A stretch of DNA of 64,000 bases, from NCBI RefSeq assembly GCF_003574655.1, contig NZ_QNUM01000003.1:310001-374000 (forward strand), in the 5' to 3' direction. The translations under genes and the position numbers were made by a program. This document shows, piece after piece, positions 28,827 through 37,648 of this stretch; position 1 is the stretch's first letter; the number at the start of each line of letters is the position of its first letter. The stretch comes from Cohaesibacter haloalkalitolerans (GTDB taxonomy: Bacteria; Pseudomonadota; Alphaproteobacteria; Rhizobiales; Cohaesibacteraceae). Under the pieces are notes generated by a model, which ran no database searches, was not told the DNA's origin, and saw only the letters and a list, made by a program, of their open reading frames with translations.

Positions 28827-30275
28827 ATGTTTGAGGGCTTTGGTATCAAGTCTTTGCAGAAAGTTCCACCCACTGCCAGGCAGAAACAGCATGGCTTTCT
28901 TGCCTCCATGCACCGAAAAGCCCTGTCGGCGCTGATGGTATCGCTCATTGGCCTGCAACCTCTGCTGCTGGCGAGCGCTCCGGCTGACGCTCAGGGGCGC
29001 AGCATCAAGCTGGTGCGCGATGCTGAAACCGAGGAATTGATCCGCGACTATGCCCGCCCGATCTTCGAAGCCGCAGGTCTCAAATCAACAAACATCCGCA
29101 TCCACCTGATCAACGACAGCCGCTTCAATGCCTTTGTTGTCGACAGCAAGCGCATGTTCATCAACACCGGCACCATCATTGACGCCAAGACGCCCAACGA
29201 GGTGATCGGCGTTATCGCCCACGAAACGGGCCACATCGCCGGTGGCCATATGATCCGCCTGCGAGAAGCAATGCGCCGCGCCCAGACCATCGCCGCGATT
29301 GGCATGCTGGCTGGCGCTGGTGCAATGGCCGCAGGCGCGGCAGCTGGCAGCCCTGATGCTGCCCGCGTTGGCGGCGCCGTCGCCGCAGGCTCCCCCGGCA
29401 TGGCCCAGCGCACATTCCTCAGCTATGCCAGAACCGAAGAAACCGCAGCCGACCGTGCGGCGCTGCGTTATCTGGCCAAAACGGGACAATCGGCCAAGGG
29501 CATGCTGACCACCTTCGAGCGTTTTGCCGATCAGGCGCTGTTTTCCAGCCAGTATATGGACCCCTACATCCAGTCTCACCCCCTGCCCCGCGACCGCATC
29601 GCGCAGGTGGAAAATCTTGCCAAAAAGAGCAAGTTCTTCAACAAGACCGACAGCGCCGCTCTACAACAGCGCCATGATCTGGCGCGCGCCAAACTGGCAG
29701 CCTTCACCCAGGACCCGAAGCGGGTTCTGCGCAACTACAAGGGCAACGACCTGCCGAGCCTCTATGCGCAGGCCATCGTGACCTATCGGATGGGCAACCG
29801 GAACAAGGCCGTGAAGATGATCGACCAGTTGCTCAACGCACAGCCGAACAATGCCTATTTCTGGGAACTGAAGGGCCAAGTCTATCTGGAAACGGGACAG
29901 CCGGACAACGCCGTAGCCCCGCTCAACAAGGCAGTTTCCCTGAAACCCAACGAGGGCATCTTGCGCGTCATGCTCGGTCAGGCGCTTATTTCCTCCAAGT
30001 CCAACCGCAACTACAGCGCCGCCGTCACGCATCTGCAACGTGGCCTGCAGCATGACCCGGATCTGGCCGTCGGTTATCGCTTTCTGGCTCAGGCCTACGA
30101 GAATCTGGGTCGCCGGGCAGAAGCCGAAATCGCCACTGCCAACGGCTATTTCGCATCCGGCGACATTGCCTCCGCCAAAGCCATGGCGGCGCGCGCCCAG
30201 AAGAAGCTGAAGCGCGGCTCTCCAGAGTGGCTTCAGGCCGATGACATCATGTCCTACAAACAACCGAAGTTGTGA
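28827..30275 (+). CDS. Periplasmic M48 metalloprotease with TPR repeats (BepA-like)
   Basis: A 482-residue exported protease. The zinc motif HETGH is at residues 132-136 in GVIAHETGHIAGGHM, with the third ligand in ARTEETAADRAA. The C-terminal half (about 300-480) contains TPR repeats. This layout matches BepA/YfgC, which degrades or rescues misassembled outer-membrane proteins; that function is inferred. A hydrophobic segment ALMVSLIGLQPLLLASAPADAQ acts as the signal peptide. The ATG at 28827 has GAAGG upstream; a later ATG (MHRKALSALM) would give a more ordinary signal peptide but has no clear ribosome-binding site. The DsbA-like gene follows. Confidence 0.92.
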   Translation: MFEGFGIKSLQKVPPTARQKQHGFLASMHRKALSALMVSLIGLQPLLLASAPADAQGRSIKLVRDAETEELIRDYARPIFEAAGLKSTNIRIHLINDSRFNAFVVDSKRMFINTGTIIDAKTPNEVIGVIAHETGHIAGGHMIRLREAMRRAQTIAAIGMLAGAGAMAAGAAAGSPDAARVGGAVAAGSPGMAQRTFLSYARTEETAADRAALRYLAKTGQSAKGMLTTFERFADQALFSSQYMDPYIQSHPLPRDRIAQVENLAKKSKFFNKTDSAALQQRHDLARAKLAAFTQDPKRVLRNYKGNDLPSLYAQAIVTYRMGNRNKAVKMIDQLLNAQPNNAYFWELKGQVYLETGQPDNAVAPLNKAVSLKPNEGILRVMLGQALISSKSNRNYSAAVTHLQRGLQHDPDLAVGYRFLAQAYENLGRRAEAEIATANGYFASGDIASAKAMAARAQKKLKRGSPEWLQADDIMSYKQPKL

Positions 30276-30503
30276 CCGGAGGACAGCCAGAGGATGAGCA
30301 GAGCGTCGAATGAAATGCGTTGAACTGTATGCCCCTATGCCGCCACTCGCCAGAGTGAGGCTAAAGGTCACAATCAAGTGAACAATTCAAGATTTGTCTC
30401 GCAACACACGCGTTCTGCCCTATTCTCCAACGCAGTTTTACCGATCACACCACTTGCTTATCCAGTTTGAAACGCTCTTTTAAACGCACAAGGACGCCAA
30501 CTC

Positions 30504-31295
30504 ATGCGCCACAGATTTTCGCCGATTTCCTACCTGTTCGCTGCACTCGCCCTCATCGGCGTGACCAGCGCGCCAGCCAACGCGACGGAATTCAACAATC
30601 TGCAGAAGAAGGAAATCGAGACGATCATTTCCGACTACCTGCTTGAAAATCCTGACCTTATCCGCAAGGTCTTCACCATTCTCAGCCAGCAGGAAGCCGA
30701 AAAGCAGCAGCAGGCCGAACTGGAACGTGCCGAGAAGGCAAAACAGGCCGTGGTGGAGCATCAGGACGAGATTTTCAACGGCAAGGACCAGATCGTGCTC
30801 GGCAACCCAAAAGGCGACGTCACGCTGGTCGAGTTCATGGATTACAACTGTGGCTATTGCAAACAGGCCTTCGGCAGCATGCTTGAGCTGATGGATAAGG
30901 ACAAGAAATTGCGCGTCGTCCTCAAGGAGTGGCCAATTCTCGGCCCGCAGTCGCAGGAGGCCGCTCTGGTTGCCGTGGCTGTAACCAAGGCTGCACCGGA
31001 CAAATACTGGGACTTCCACAAGGCCATGATGACCATGCGCGGTACGGCCAACAAGGAAACCGCCCTGCGTGAAGCCGAAAAACTCGGAATAGCTCGCGAT
31101 GCCCTGGAAAAGCTCTATGAAGACAAGTCGTCTCGCGAACCGATTCAGGATGCCTATCGTCTGGCCGACGTCCTCAATCTGAATGGCACGCCGGGCTATG
31201 TGCTCGGTGACGAGGTCATTCCAGGCTACATTTCGCTTGAAGCCTTCGAGAGCAAGATTTCCAATCTGCGCAGCTGCGGCTCGACCAATTGCTGA
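30504..31295 (+). CDS. DsbA-family thiol:disulfide oxidoreductase
   Basis: A 263-residue periplasmic thioredoxin-fold protein. A signal peptide covers about residues 1-27 (ending APANA). A helical, charged segment at about 30-90 resembles the N-terminal dimerisation part of alphaproteobacterial DsbA-like proteins of the ScsC/Com1 type. The redox motif is CGYC (C116, C119) in FMDYNCGYCKQAF. The cis-proline region is NGTPGYVLGDEVIPGY. A trimeric or dimeric isomerase role (ScsC-like) is as possible as a DsbA oxidase role. AAGGA precedes the ATG. It lies 228 bases after the M48 protease, with which it probably shares envelope-folding duties. Confidence 0.9.
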   Translation: MRHRFSPISYLFAALALIGVTSAPANATEFNNLQKKEIETIISDYLLENPDLIRKVFTILSQQEAEKQQQAELERAEKAKQAVVEHQDEIFNGKDQIVLGNPKGDVTLVEFMDYNCGYCKQAFGSMLELMDKDKKLRVVLKEWPILGPQSQEAALVAVAVTKAAPDKYWDFHKAMMTMRGTANKETALREAEKLGIARDALEKLYEDKSSREPIQDAYRLADVLNLNGTPGYVLGDEVIPGYISLEAFESKISNLRSCGSTNC

Positions 31296-31654
31296 TCGTG
31301 ATTGCGTAAAAACGGTCGTTATGCGGGCCTGAAAGTTCCGCAACAGACCTGTTCACGAAACACCGGAGACGAGGCGCGAAGGGCGCCTCTCCCGCCTATC
31401 CCCAGCGGCATTTTCCAATGCTGGCAAATGCCACAAAATGGTCATTTTTGCTGAAAATCATGACGATAAGTAGGAATGAAAAGCATTACCTCCCTTTTCG
31501 TATCTTTTCACTCAGCCAGGGACAGCCTATAAGAAACCAGACGAGTGGGCCGGACAGCCGGGCCTGCTGCTGTTGCTTTGCCGAAATTCTGCAGAATTGG
31601 CGAGGCATGCTGTACATTCTCGCTTTAAAAATGTGCTCTAGCGCGGACTAAAAA
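31296..31654. other. Intergenic region before aroQ
   Basis: This 359-base gap has one clear hairpin, GAGGCGC / GCGCCTC around a five-base loop at 31371-31389. It lacks a T-run, so it is only a weak terminator candidate for the DsbA-like gene. The AT-richer part after 31430 probably holds the aroQ promoter, but I see no well-spaced hexamers. The aroQ start lacks an obvious Shine-Dalgarno. Confidence 0.45.
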
Positions 31655-32104
31655 ATGACCAATACGCTCTTTGTTCTGAACGGACCCAACCTCAATATGC
31701 TTGGTCTGAGAGAACCCGGCATCTACGGCTCAACCACCTTGAATGACATTAGGGACATGTGCCTTGAGAAGGCCGCATCAATGGGCTGGACGGTTGATTT
31801 CCGCCAGAGCAATCACGAAGGTGTACTCATCGACTGGATCCATGAAGCCCGTGAGAAGTCCCGCGGGATCATCATCAACCCTGCGGCCTACACGCACACG
31901 TCCGTTGCTCTTCAGGATGCCATTCGGGCGGTCAGCCTGCCAGTCATCGAAGTGCATCTTTCAAACATTCACGCACGCGAATCCTTCCGCCATCATTCCT
32001 ATGTTTCTCCCGCAGCGCTTGGCGTCATTTGTGGGCTGAACGCAAAAGGATATACAGTGGCGATCGAAGCGCTCGTGGAGCATCTGGAAAAGTCTCAGGC
32101 CTGA
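31655..32104 (+). CDS. aroQ: Type II 3-dehydroquinate dehydratase
   Basis: A 149-residue dodecameric type II dehydroquinase of the shikimate pathway, converting 3-dehydroquinate to 3-dehydroshikimate. The signature [20 protein letters not shown] is complete, including the catalytic tyrosine in GIYG and the arginine in [21 protein letters not shown] and [17 protein letters not shown] carry the remaining active-site residues. It is followed within 66 bases by accB and accC, a conserved alphaproteobacterial order. Confidence 0.96.
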   Translation: MTNTLFVLNGPNLNMLGLREPGIYGSTTLNDIRDMCLEKAASMGWTVDFRQSNHEGVLIDWIHEAREKSRGIIINPAAYTHTSVALQDAIRAVSLPVIEVHLSNIHARESFRHHSYVSPAALGVICGLNAKGYTVAIEALVEHLEKSQA

Positions 32105-32169
32105 TGCCTGCGCACCAACAGGCTCCCAAACCATGAGAACCTGGTATTAAACCAATGGAATGCGAACAT

Positions 32170-32646
32170 ATGACCAAAGAGAAAAGCAAACTTGATCCTG
32201 ATTTCATTCGTCAGCTGGCGGAGCTGGTAAAGTCCCAGGACCTGACGGAAATTGAAATCGAACAGGACGACTTGCGTATTCGTGTTGCCCGCGAAATCGT
32301 GGTGCAGCAGGCCGTAGCAGCAGCCCAGCCAGCCGCATATGCAGCAGCGGCTCCGCTTGCAGCGCCAGCAGCCGCTCCGGCCGCAGCCGGCAAGGACGCT
32401 GATGCAAATCTGGCAAACGCAGTTCGCTCGCCGATGGTCGGCACCGCCTATCTTTGTCCCGAACCGGGCGCAGCAGCTTTCGTTGCCGTCGGCGACCAGG
32501 TCAAGCTTGGCGATACGCTGATGATCGTTGAAGCGATGAAAACCATGAACCAGATTCCTGCCACCAAAGCCGGCAAAATCACGGCAATCCTGGTGGAAGA
32601 CGGCCAGCCTGTCGAGTTCGACGAACCACTGGTCATCATTGAATAG
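32170..32646 (+). CDS. accB: Biotin carboxyl carrier protein of acetyl-CoA carboxylase
   Basis: A 158-residue BCCP. The N-terminal region includes [20 protein letters not shown], typical of AccB. A flexible Ala/Pro-rich linker spans residues 45-80. The C-terminal biotinyl domain holds the biotinylated lysine K124 in EAMKTMNQ. The ATG at 32170 was chosen over one five codons earlier because GGA lies at a suitable distance. accC follows after 21 bases; together they form the biotin carboxylase half of the enzyme for fatty-acid synthesis. Confidence 0.96.
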   Translation: MTKEKSKLDPDFIRQLAELVKSQDLTEIEIEQDDLRIRVAREIVVQQAVAAAQPAAYAAAAPLAAPAAAPAAAGKDADANLANAVRSPMVGTAYLCPEPGAAAFVAVGDQVKLGDTLMIVEAMKTMNQIPATKAGKITAILVEDGQPVEFDEPLVIIE

Positions 32647-32667
32647 TCAGGAATTTAGGGGAAATCC

Positions 32668-34008
32668 ATGTTTTCAAAGGTTCTGATCGCAAACCGGGGC
32701 GAAATTGCCCTTCGGGTGTTGCGAGCCTGCAAGGAACTGGGCATCCAGACAGTGGCCATCCATTCCACTGCCGATGCCGAGGCAATGCATGTCAAACTGG
32801 CGGACGAAAGCGTCTGTATCGGCCCGCCGTCGGCACGCGACAGCTATCTCAATATCCCACAGATTCTGGCGGCCTGTGAAATCACCGGCGCTGATGCTGT
32901 ACATCCCGGCTATGGCTTCCTTTCCGAAAATGCGCGTTTTGCGCAGATTCTGGAAGAGCACAAGATCGGCTTCATCGGCCCGAGCGCTGAACACATCCGC
33001 ATCATGGGTGACAAGATCGCTGCCAAGCAGACCGCAAAACGGCTTGGCATTCCGGTCGTTCCCGGCTCGGAAGGTGGCGTCGACAGCCCGGAAGAAGCCA
33101 AGCGTGTGGCAGCCGAAATGGGCTATCCCATCCTGATCAAGGCAGCATCCGGCGGCGGCGGCAAAGGCATGCAGGTGGTTCATTCTGAAGACAAGATCGC
33201 CCTTGCCTTCACGACGGCCCGCTCCGAGGCTCTGGCCAACTTCGGCGACGCAACGGTCTATATCGAGAAATATCTCGAAAAGCCGCGCCATATCGAAGTG
33301 CAGGTCATGGGTGACGGCAAGGGCCACGCCATCCATCTCGGTGAACGCGACTGCTCTCTGCAGCGCCGCCACCAGAAGGTCTGGGAAGAAGCACAGTCCC
33401 CTGCTCTCAACGAGGAACAGCAGAAGCGCATTGGCGAGATCTGCGCCACGGCCATGCAGGGTCTGGGCTATTCCGGCGCTGGCACGATCGAGTTCCTGTA
33501 TGAGAATGGCGAGTTCTATTTCATCGAAATGAACACCCGCCTGCAGGTGGAACATCCTGTCACCGAGTCCATCACCCGCATCGACCTTGTCAACGAACAG
33601 CTGAAGGTTGCCTGCGGTGCCGGCCTCGACATCAAACAGGAAGATGTCATCTTCCAGGGCCATGCCATCGAATGCCGCATCAACGCGGAAAACCCGGAAA
33701 CCTTCGTCCCGTCACCGGGCAAGATCACCTATTACCACCCACCGGGGGGACTTGGGGTTCGTGTCGATTCCGGCGTTTATCAGGGCTATTCAATTCCGCC
33801 CTATTATGACAGCCTTATCGGCAAACTGATCGTCACCGGCCGCAACCGCGTTGAATGCATGATGCGTCTCAGACGCGCGCTGGACGAGTTCGTGGTGGAT
33901 GGCATCCAGACCACCCTGCCTCTGTTCCGCAAGCTGGTGGACGAGCCGGATATCGCCAATGGTGCCTATGACATCCACTGGCTGGAAAAATATCTCGGCA
34001 TGAAGTAG
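32668..34008 (+). CDS. accC: Biotin carboxylase subunit of acetyl-CoA carboxylase
   Basis: A 446-residue ATP-grasp enzyme that carboxylates biotin on AccB. N-terminus FSKVLIANRGEIALRVLRAC is diagnostic. The glycine-rich ATP loop KAASGGGGKGMQVV and the catalytic region EMNTRLQVEHPVTE are intact. AGGGGAAATCC precedes the ATG. It forms an operon with accB and ends about 35 bases before a terminator. Confidence 0.98.
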   Translation: MFSKVLIANRGEIALRVLRACKELGIQTVAIHSTADAEAMHVKLADESVCIGPPSARDSYLNIPQILAACEITGADAVHPGYGFLSENARFAQILEEHKIGFIGPSAEHIRIMGDKIAAKQTAKRLGIPVVPGSEGGVDSPEEAKRVAAEMGYPILIKAASGGGGKGMQVVHSEDKIALAFTTARSEALANFGDATVYIEKYLEKPRHIEVQVMGDGKGHAIHLGERDCSLQRRHQKVWEEAQSPALNEEQQKRIGEICATAMQGLGYSGAGTIEFLYENGEFYFIEMNTRLQVEHPVTESITRIDLVNEQLKVACGAGLDIKQEDVIFQGHAIECRINAENPETFVPSPGKITYYHPPGGLGVRVDSGVYQGYSIPPYYDSLIGKLIVTGRNRVECMMRLRRALDEFVVDGIQTTLPLFRKLVDEPDIANGAYDIHWLEKYLGMK

Positions 34009-34044
34009 GCCGTCCGAATACCCATTCGGTACAACATCATGGAG

Positions 34045-34070
34045 GACCGCGCGTTTCGTGCGGTCTTTTT
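34045..34070 (+). terminator. Terminator of accBC
   Basis: GACCGCGCG, a TTT loop and CGTGCGGTC pair over nine positions with one G-T, followed by a T-run. It lies 37 bases after the accC stop. Confidence 0.88.
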
Positions 34071-34128
34071 GCATCATCGGGGGCCCCGATAAAGACAGTT
34101 CAAAGAGAGCCGTGATACAGTTTCTGCC

Positions 34129-34755
34129 ATGACAGACGATTCATCCACATTGGAAATCACCCCCCAGATCCTGCTCAGGGCCTACGCCTGCGGCATCTTC
34201 CCCATGTCCGAGGGTGCCGACGATCCCACCCTGTTCTGGATCGAGCCGGAGATGCGCGGCATCATTCCGCTGGATGCCTTTCATGTTCCCAAGCGGATGG
34301 CTAGGACCATGCGCACCACATCCTTCAGGATCAGGGTCGATACGGACTTTGGCGGCGTCATGGATGCCTGTGCGGAGGCCGCCCCCGATCGTCCGACCAC
34401 ATGGATCAACGAGCAGATCCACGAGCTTTATCGCGAGCTGTTCACCATGGGCCACGCCCATTCCGTCGAGGTCTGGGACGACGACAAGCTGGTCGGCGGG
34501 CTCTATGGGGTCAGTCTGGGGCGGGCCTTCTTTGGCGAGAGCATGTTCTCCCGGGCACGCGATACCTCCAAGATGGCACTCATCCACCTGGTCGAGCGCC
34601 TCAACGCCGGTGGCTACACCCTTCTCGATACCCAGTTCATCACCGACCATCTCAAGCAGTTCGGCACGATCGAAATCCCAAAGGTGGAATATCACGCCCT
34701 GCTCGATCACGCGATGCGCTCCTCGGCAGATTTCTACGCCATCGACGACGAATGA
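34129..34755 (+). CDS. aat: Leucyl/phenylalanyl-tRNA--protein transferase
   Basis: A 208-residue L/F-transferase that adds Leu or Phe to N-terminal Arg or Lys, marking proteins for ClpAP (N-degron pathway). Family blocks are [36 protein letters not shown] (split by read length), [20 protein letters not shown] and [11 protein letters not shown]. Length is normal for alphaproteobacteria. There is no strong ribosome-binding site before the ATG. It sits between accC and the convergent DUF2155 gene, as in rhizobia. Confidence 0.95.
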   Translation: MTDDSSTLEITPQILLRAYACGIFPMSEGADDPTLFWIEPEMRGIIPLDAFHVPKRMARTMRTTSFRIRVDTDFGGVMDACAEAAPDRPTTWINEQIHELYRELFTMGHAHSVEVWDDDKLVGGLYGVSLGRAFFGESMFSRARDTSKMALIHLVERLNAGGYTLLDTQFITDHLKQFGTIEIPKVEYHALLDHAMRSSADFYAIDDE

Positions 34756-34803
34756 CGGCGCTGGCGGAACTGCACGCCCACCAGCAAGAAGTTCCAAAAA
34801 CGC

Positions 34804-34832
34804 AAAAAGCCGGACATGATCCGGCTTTCCTT
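34804..34832. terminator. Terminator between aat and the DUF2155 gene
   Basis: AAAGCCGGA, a five-base loop and TCCGGCTTT make a perfect nine-base stem flanked by A and T runs between convergent genes. Confidence 0.92.
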
Positions 34833-34876
34833 TTGGGTCTCTCGCTGAGGCTTGCCTCTTGGAAGTTTGCCAAAGT

Positions 34877-35308
34877 CTAGTTCGGCTTGGGAACCTCGGT
34901 CTCCCGCTTGCAGCCAACCAGCCAGACGTCATAGACCGGATGCTCCACGGCATTCATGCCCGGGCTGGAAGCGAACATCCAGCCGGTGAAGATCCTGCGC
35001 ACCTTGCGCTCAAGGGTGATCTCGTCCACCTCAACAAAGGCTGTCTCTTCCTGACGTTCCGTTTCAGGGCGCGTATAGCAGACCCGCGGCGTCACCTGCA
35101 GCGAGCCGAACTGAACGGTCTCGTCGATATAGACGTCGAACTGGATCATCCGGGCGGTGATCTTGTCCAGACCGGCGAAGGTGGCAACAGGATTGGCAAC
35201 CTCCTGTGCGGCAGCCTGAAAGGATAGCAAACACACAACGGAAAACAGGGAAGCAAGTGTCAGCCTTCCCGGCATCCAGCCCCATTTGCAGCCCACCAAA
35301 AAATTCAT
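34877..35308 (-). CDS. DUF2155 domain-containing exported protein
   Basis: A 143-residue protein with a signal peptide (residues 1-35, TLASLFSVVCLLSFQAAAQ). The conserved DUF2155 core shows LDKITARMIQFDVYIDETV, RVCYTRPETE and RIFTGWMFASSPGMNAVEHP, then YDVWLVGC. The paired cysteines in VCYTRP and LVGCK may form a disulfide. The biochemical role is unknown. It lies between aat and the NDUFA12 gene, a conserved alphaproteobacterial arrangement. GGAGA precedes the ATG. Confidence 0.92.
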   Translation of the reverse strand: MNFLVGCKWGWMPGRLTLASLFSVVCLLSFQAAAQEVANPVATFAGLDKITARMIQFDVYIDETVQFGSLQVTPRVCYTRPETERQEETAFVEVDEITLERKVRRIFTGWMFASSPGMNAVEHPVYDVWLVGCKRETEVPKPN

Positions 35309-35661
35309 CAGTTTCTCCGGCTATCAGGCGGAAAGCATGTCACCGGCACCATCAGGCACTGGCCACTCAACAGCCCTTCAATCATTCAACTGGGTCCGGG
35401 GCAAACAACTTGCCCATCAAGACATCTGCGCCTCTTTGCGCCTGCGGGCAGCACGCTCGCCACCGGAAAACACAATCATCAGACCGCGAAAATCGCACAA
35501 CCAACCCGTTCCTAGCCCTGTTTCAGGGCCAAAGGCAAGGCTGATTTGCCGATTCCCCCGTCTTGCGTTGGAGGAACTGGCACCAGACGGTGTTATGCAG
35601 CAAAAAAGTCAATAGTTTGACAGACTTTGCCAAACGGCACCAATGGAGGAAAAAACCGGGT
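35309..35661. other. Intergenic region
   Basis: A 353-base gap between two minus-strand genes. I find no gene, strong hairpin or convincing promoter hexamers. It presumably carries the DUF2155 gene promoter. Confidence 0.5.
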
Positions 35662-36075
35662 TCAGGGCGTCCATGCTTCGTAGTCGGCGCGCGATTCGGC
35701 AGGCTTTTGTGCCGAAAGCAATGACCCGGCTGGGCGATAGGCACGCGCGGTGCCTGTCATGTTGGGCTGATGCGCCCGCTCCCACGGCCAATGCGGCATC
35801 TCGTCCTGACTGGGCGCCACGTCGGTACGATAGTGCATCCAGCCATGCCATCCGGCAGGAATGCGGCTGGCTTCGGACGGGTCGGCATAGACCACCCAGC
35901 GGCGTTCGCCCCTGCGGACGTCGGCGTAACTCGCGTTTTTCGGAACCTTTTGCTTGTAATAGCTGTTGCCGAATTCGTCCTTGCCGACGAACTCTCCGAA
36001 CCGTTTGGTGTGCAGCCAGGTTCCGAATGTGGTGTTACCCCACCAGGTGAACAGCAAGAGCAGAAATTTCTTCAT
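35662..36075 (-). CDS. NADH:ubiquinone oxidoreductase accessory subunit NDUFA12 (17.2 kDa)
   Basis: A 137-residue homologue of the mitochondrial complex I accessory subunit NDUFA12/B17.2. Diagnostic blocks are FTWWGNTTFGTWLHTKRFGE, FVGKDEFGNSYYK, RRWVVYADPSEASRIPAGWH and GWMHYRTD. In alphaproteobacteria this supernumerary subunit is usually encoded away from the nuo operon, as here. An ATG four codons upstream is an alternative start; GGGA lies just before the chosen one. It acts at the matrix-arm side of complex I at the inner membrane. Confidence 0.94.
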   Translation of the reverse strand: MKKFLLLLFTWWGNTTFGTWLHTKRFGEFVGKDEFGNSYYKQKVPKNASYADVRRGERRWVVYADPSEASRIPAGWHGWMHYRTDVAPSQDEMPHWPWERAHQPNMTGTARAYRPAGSLLSAQKPAESRADYEAWTP

Positions 36076-36219
36076 GACGTCCCACATGTCAGCAATTCAA
36101 ACGCGAGACACTATGACTACATATTTTCGCGGATGTCCAGAGAAGCAGACAAAAATTCAGACGAATGGACCGCCCAGACAAACACTCGGACTGAAGGTGC
36201 ACGGAGTGAAGGCGCAGAC

Positions 36220-36948
36220 CTATCGGCGCCCCCGTCCAACACTTGCATAGCGCGACGGCCGTGAGTTGGTGCCTGTGCCAGACGAATCCTTCCGCGTCAG
36301 GCTGCTGCCGCGCCAGCCCGACGGGCTGTGACTGTGTGGTGTGGCCGTATCGCCTTCAAGCTCTAGTGGGTTGTGCATGATGCGATCGGCCGCCCGCTGC
36401 TGTTTCTTGGCATCCGGCAAGGTCTGTTCATGGAACTGCCGTGCCTTCTCCAGCGACCGCAAGCGCGAGCGCTTCTCCTCCAGCACTTCATGCATGCCAT
36501 CGATGACATAGCGATCGCCTTCAAGGCGCATCAGGCGCTTGTCGCTGCACAGGGACCGCAGTCTTTGCTGCAAGGCCGCCGAGGACATGGGTTTGGCCAG
36601 CACATGATGAGCCCCGGTTTCAAACAGCTTGGCCACGCGCTGCTCCGTCGCATAGGCGGTGATCACGATGACAGGAATGAAGCTGAGCGGCTCCATGGTG
36701 CCGCGACGAATGAGGCTGAGCAGCTGCAGGCCGGACATCGGCGCCATGTTGAGATCCGTTATGATCACATTTGGTGGCTCATGCATGATGGCGTGCAGCG
36801 CGGCATCCCCACGATCATAGGAACGCACCCGAGCAACCTTCATCGAAGATATCATTGATCGAATCATCGTAAGCACCGACTTGGAGTCATCCACGATCAC
36901 GATGTCCAACGATTCGATACTCAGCCCATATGCGGCATGATGCTCCAT
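36220..36948 (-). CDS. Orphan response regulator with non-DNA-binding C-terminal extension
   Basis: A 242-residue protein. The receiver domain (about residues 14-135) has D20/D21 in VIVDDSKSV, the phospho-acceptor D65 in ITDLNMAP and the lysine in HVLAKPMS. After it comes a helical segment rich in Arg, Glu and Lys (about 150-195, possibly coiled coil), then a Ser/Arg/Gly-rich basic tail. No helix-turn-helix, GGDEF, EAL or other output domain is seen. No histidine kinase is adjacent. The ATG at 36948 is preferred over an upstream TTG because GGACGGA precedes it. It may work by protein-protein contact like CheY-type regulators. Confidence 0.88.
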   Translation of the reverse strand: MEHHAAYGLSIESLDIVIVDDSKSVLTMIRSMISSMKVARVRSYDRGDAALHAIMHEPPNVIITDLNMAPMSGLQLLSLIRRGTMEPLSFIPVIVITAYATEQRVAKLFETGAHHVLAKPMSSAALQQRLRSLCSDKRLMRLEGDRYVIDGMHEVLEEKRSRLRSLEKARQFHEQTLPDAKKQQRAADRIMHNPLELEGDTATPHSHSPSGWRGSSLTRKDSSGTGTNSRPSRYASVGRGRR

Positions 36949-37154
36949 GGATCCGTCCAACCTGCTGTTTTATGGTCTTTTTTTAGTAGTCCGGCGGGTA
37001 GGATGACACAGAGCCATTAATTCGCGTTCAAGATCGCCTGTTGTATTTGACTTCAATTTTAACAGTTTTGTTAAAGCGCCCGAAAAAGTTAATTTCCCCA
37101 CTGCTCCACCATGTGAGGCGCAGATTTTTCCCGTTCCTGATCAGGACGCAAAAA

Positions 37155-37202
37155 ACACTATATATAGATTGACAGAAAATCTTCAGACACAAGCGATAGC
37201 CC
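37155..37202. promoter_or_regulatory. Distal NrdR-like box pair
   Basis: ACACTATATATAGATT at 37155 matches the NrdR consensus acaCwAtATaTwGtgt at all core positions. A degenerate copy, ACACAAGCGATAGCCC, starts 32 bases later. One strong and one weak box in helical phase suggest a second NrdR-responsive element; the weak partner could be chance. Confidence 0.45.
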
Positions 37203-37407
37203 TTCTTGCGTTCACTCGCTCAAGAATCCATAATCCGTTTTGTCGAGGCAGCGGCGTCTCTGGTTCAAAGCTCCAGACTTCCTGTTCCAACATTTTCGTA
37301 CAGTAGCATGATCAAAATCTGACACGAGCAGCGGCTAGCGCTGTGTTTGTTGAAGATTTCTGGTCGCGCAATTTTGTGCGCTAAAATCTGGACAGGAAAA
37401 CAGAGAG

Positions 37408-37456
37408 ACACAACATATAGACATTGCCCTGACAACGTAGACACCATATATAGATT
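37408..37456. promoter_or_regulatory. NrdR box pair at the nrdJ promoter
   Basis: ACACAACATATAGACA (37408-37423) and ACACCATATATAGATT (37441-37456) resemble the NrdR consensus and start 33 bases apart, close to three helical turns. The second overlaps the predicted -10 TATATA. NrdR is the ATP/dATP-sensing repressor of ribonucleotide reductase genes. The boxes are seen; binding is inferred. Confidence 0.7.
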
Positions 37457-37648
37457 TTGTTAACCTATCCTCGATCTACTGGTGTCTGCAAGACAAGTTC
37501 ATTGTGCCACGATTCGCTCGTGGGGCTGACTCAAAACTCCGGCAGGATTTCGGCCGTTCCGAGGCCAGGAATTCCGATGTCTTGCACCAACCACCGGCTG
37601 ATCTCACAGCGAGAGACCAGCATTACCTTTGCGAAGGGGTTATAAAAG

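Larger units (their letters stand above)
36949..37648. other. Control region upstream of nrdJ
   Basis: A 700-base AT-rich gap between the divergent response regulator and nrdJ, with no credible gene. It contains two pairs of NrdR-type boxes (37155/37187 and 37408/37441) and a sigma70-like promoter TTGCCC (37424-37429), 17 bases, TATATA (37447-37452). This predicts an nrdJ leader of roughly 190 bases. Confidence 0.6.
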
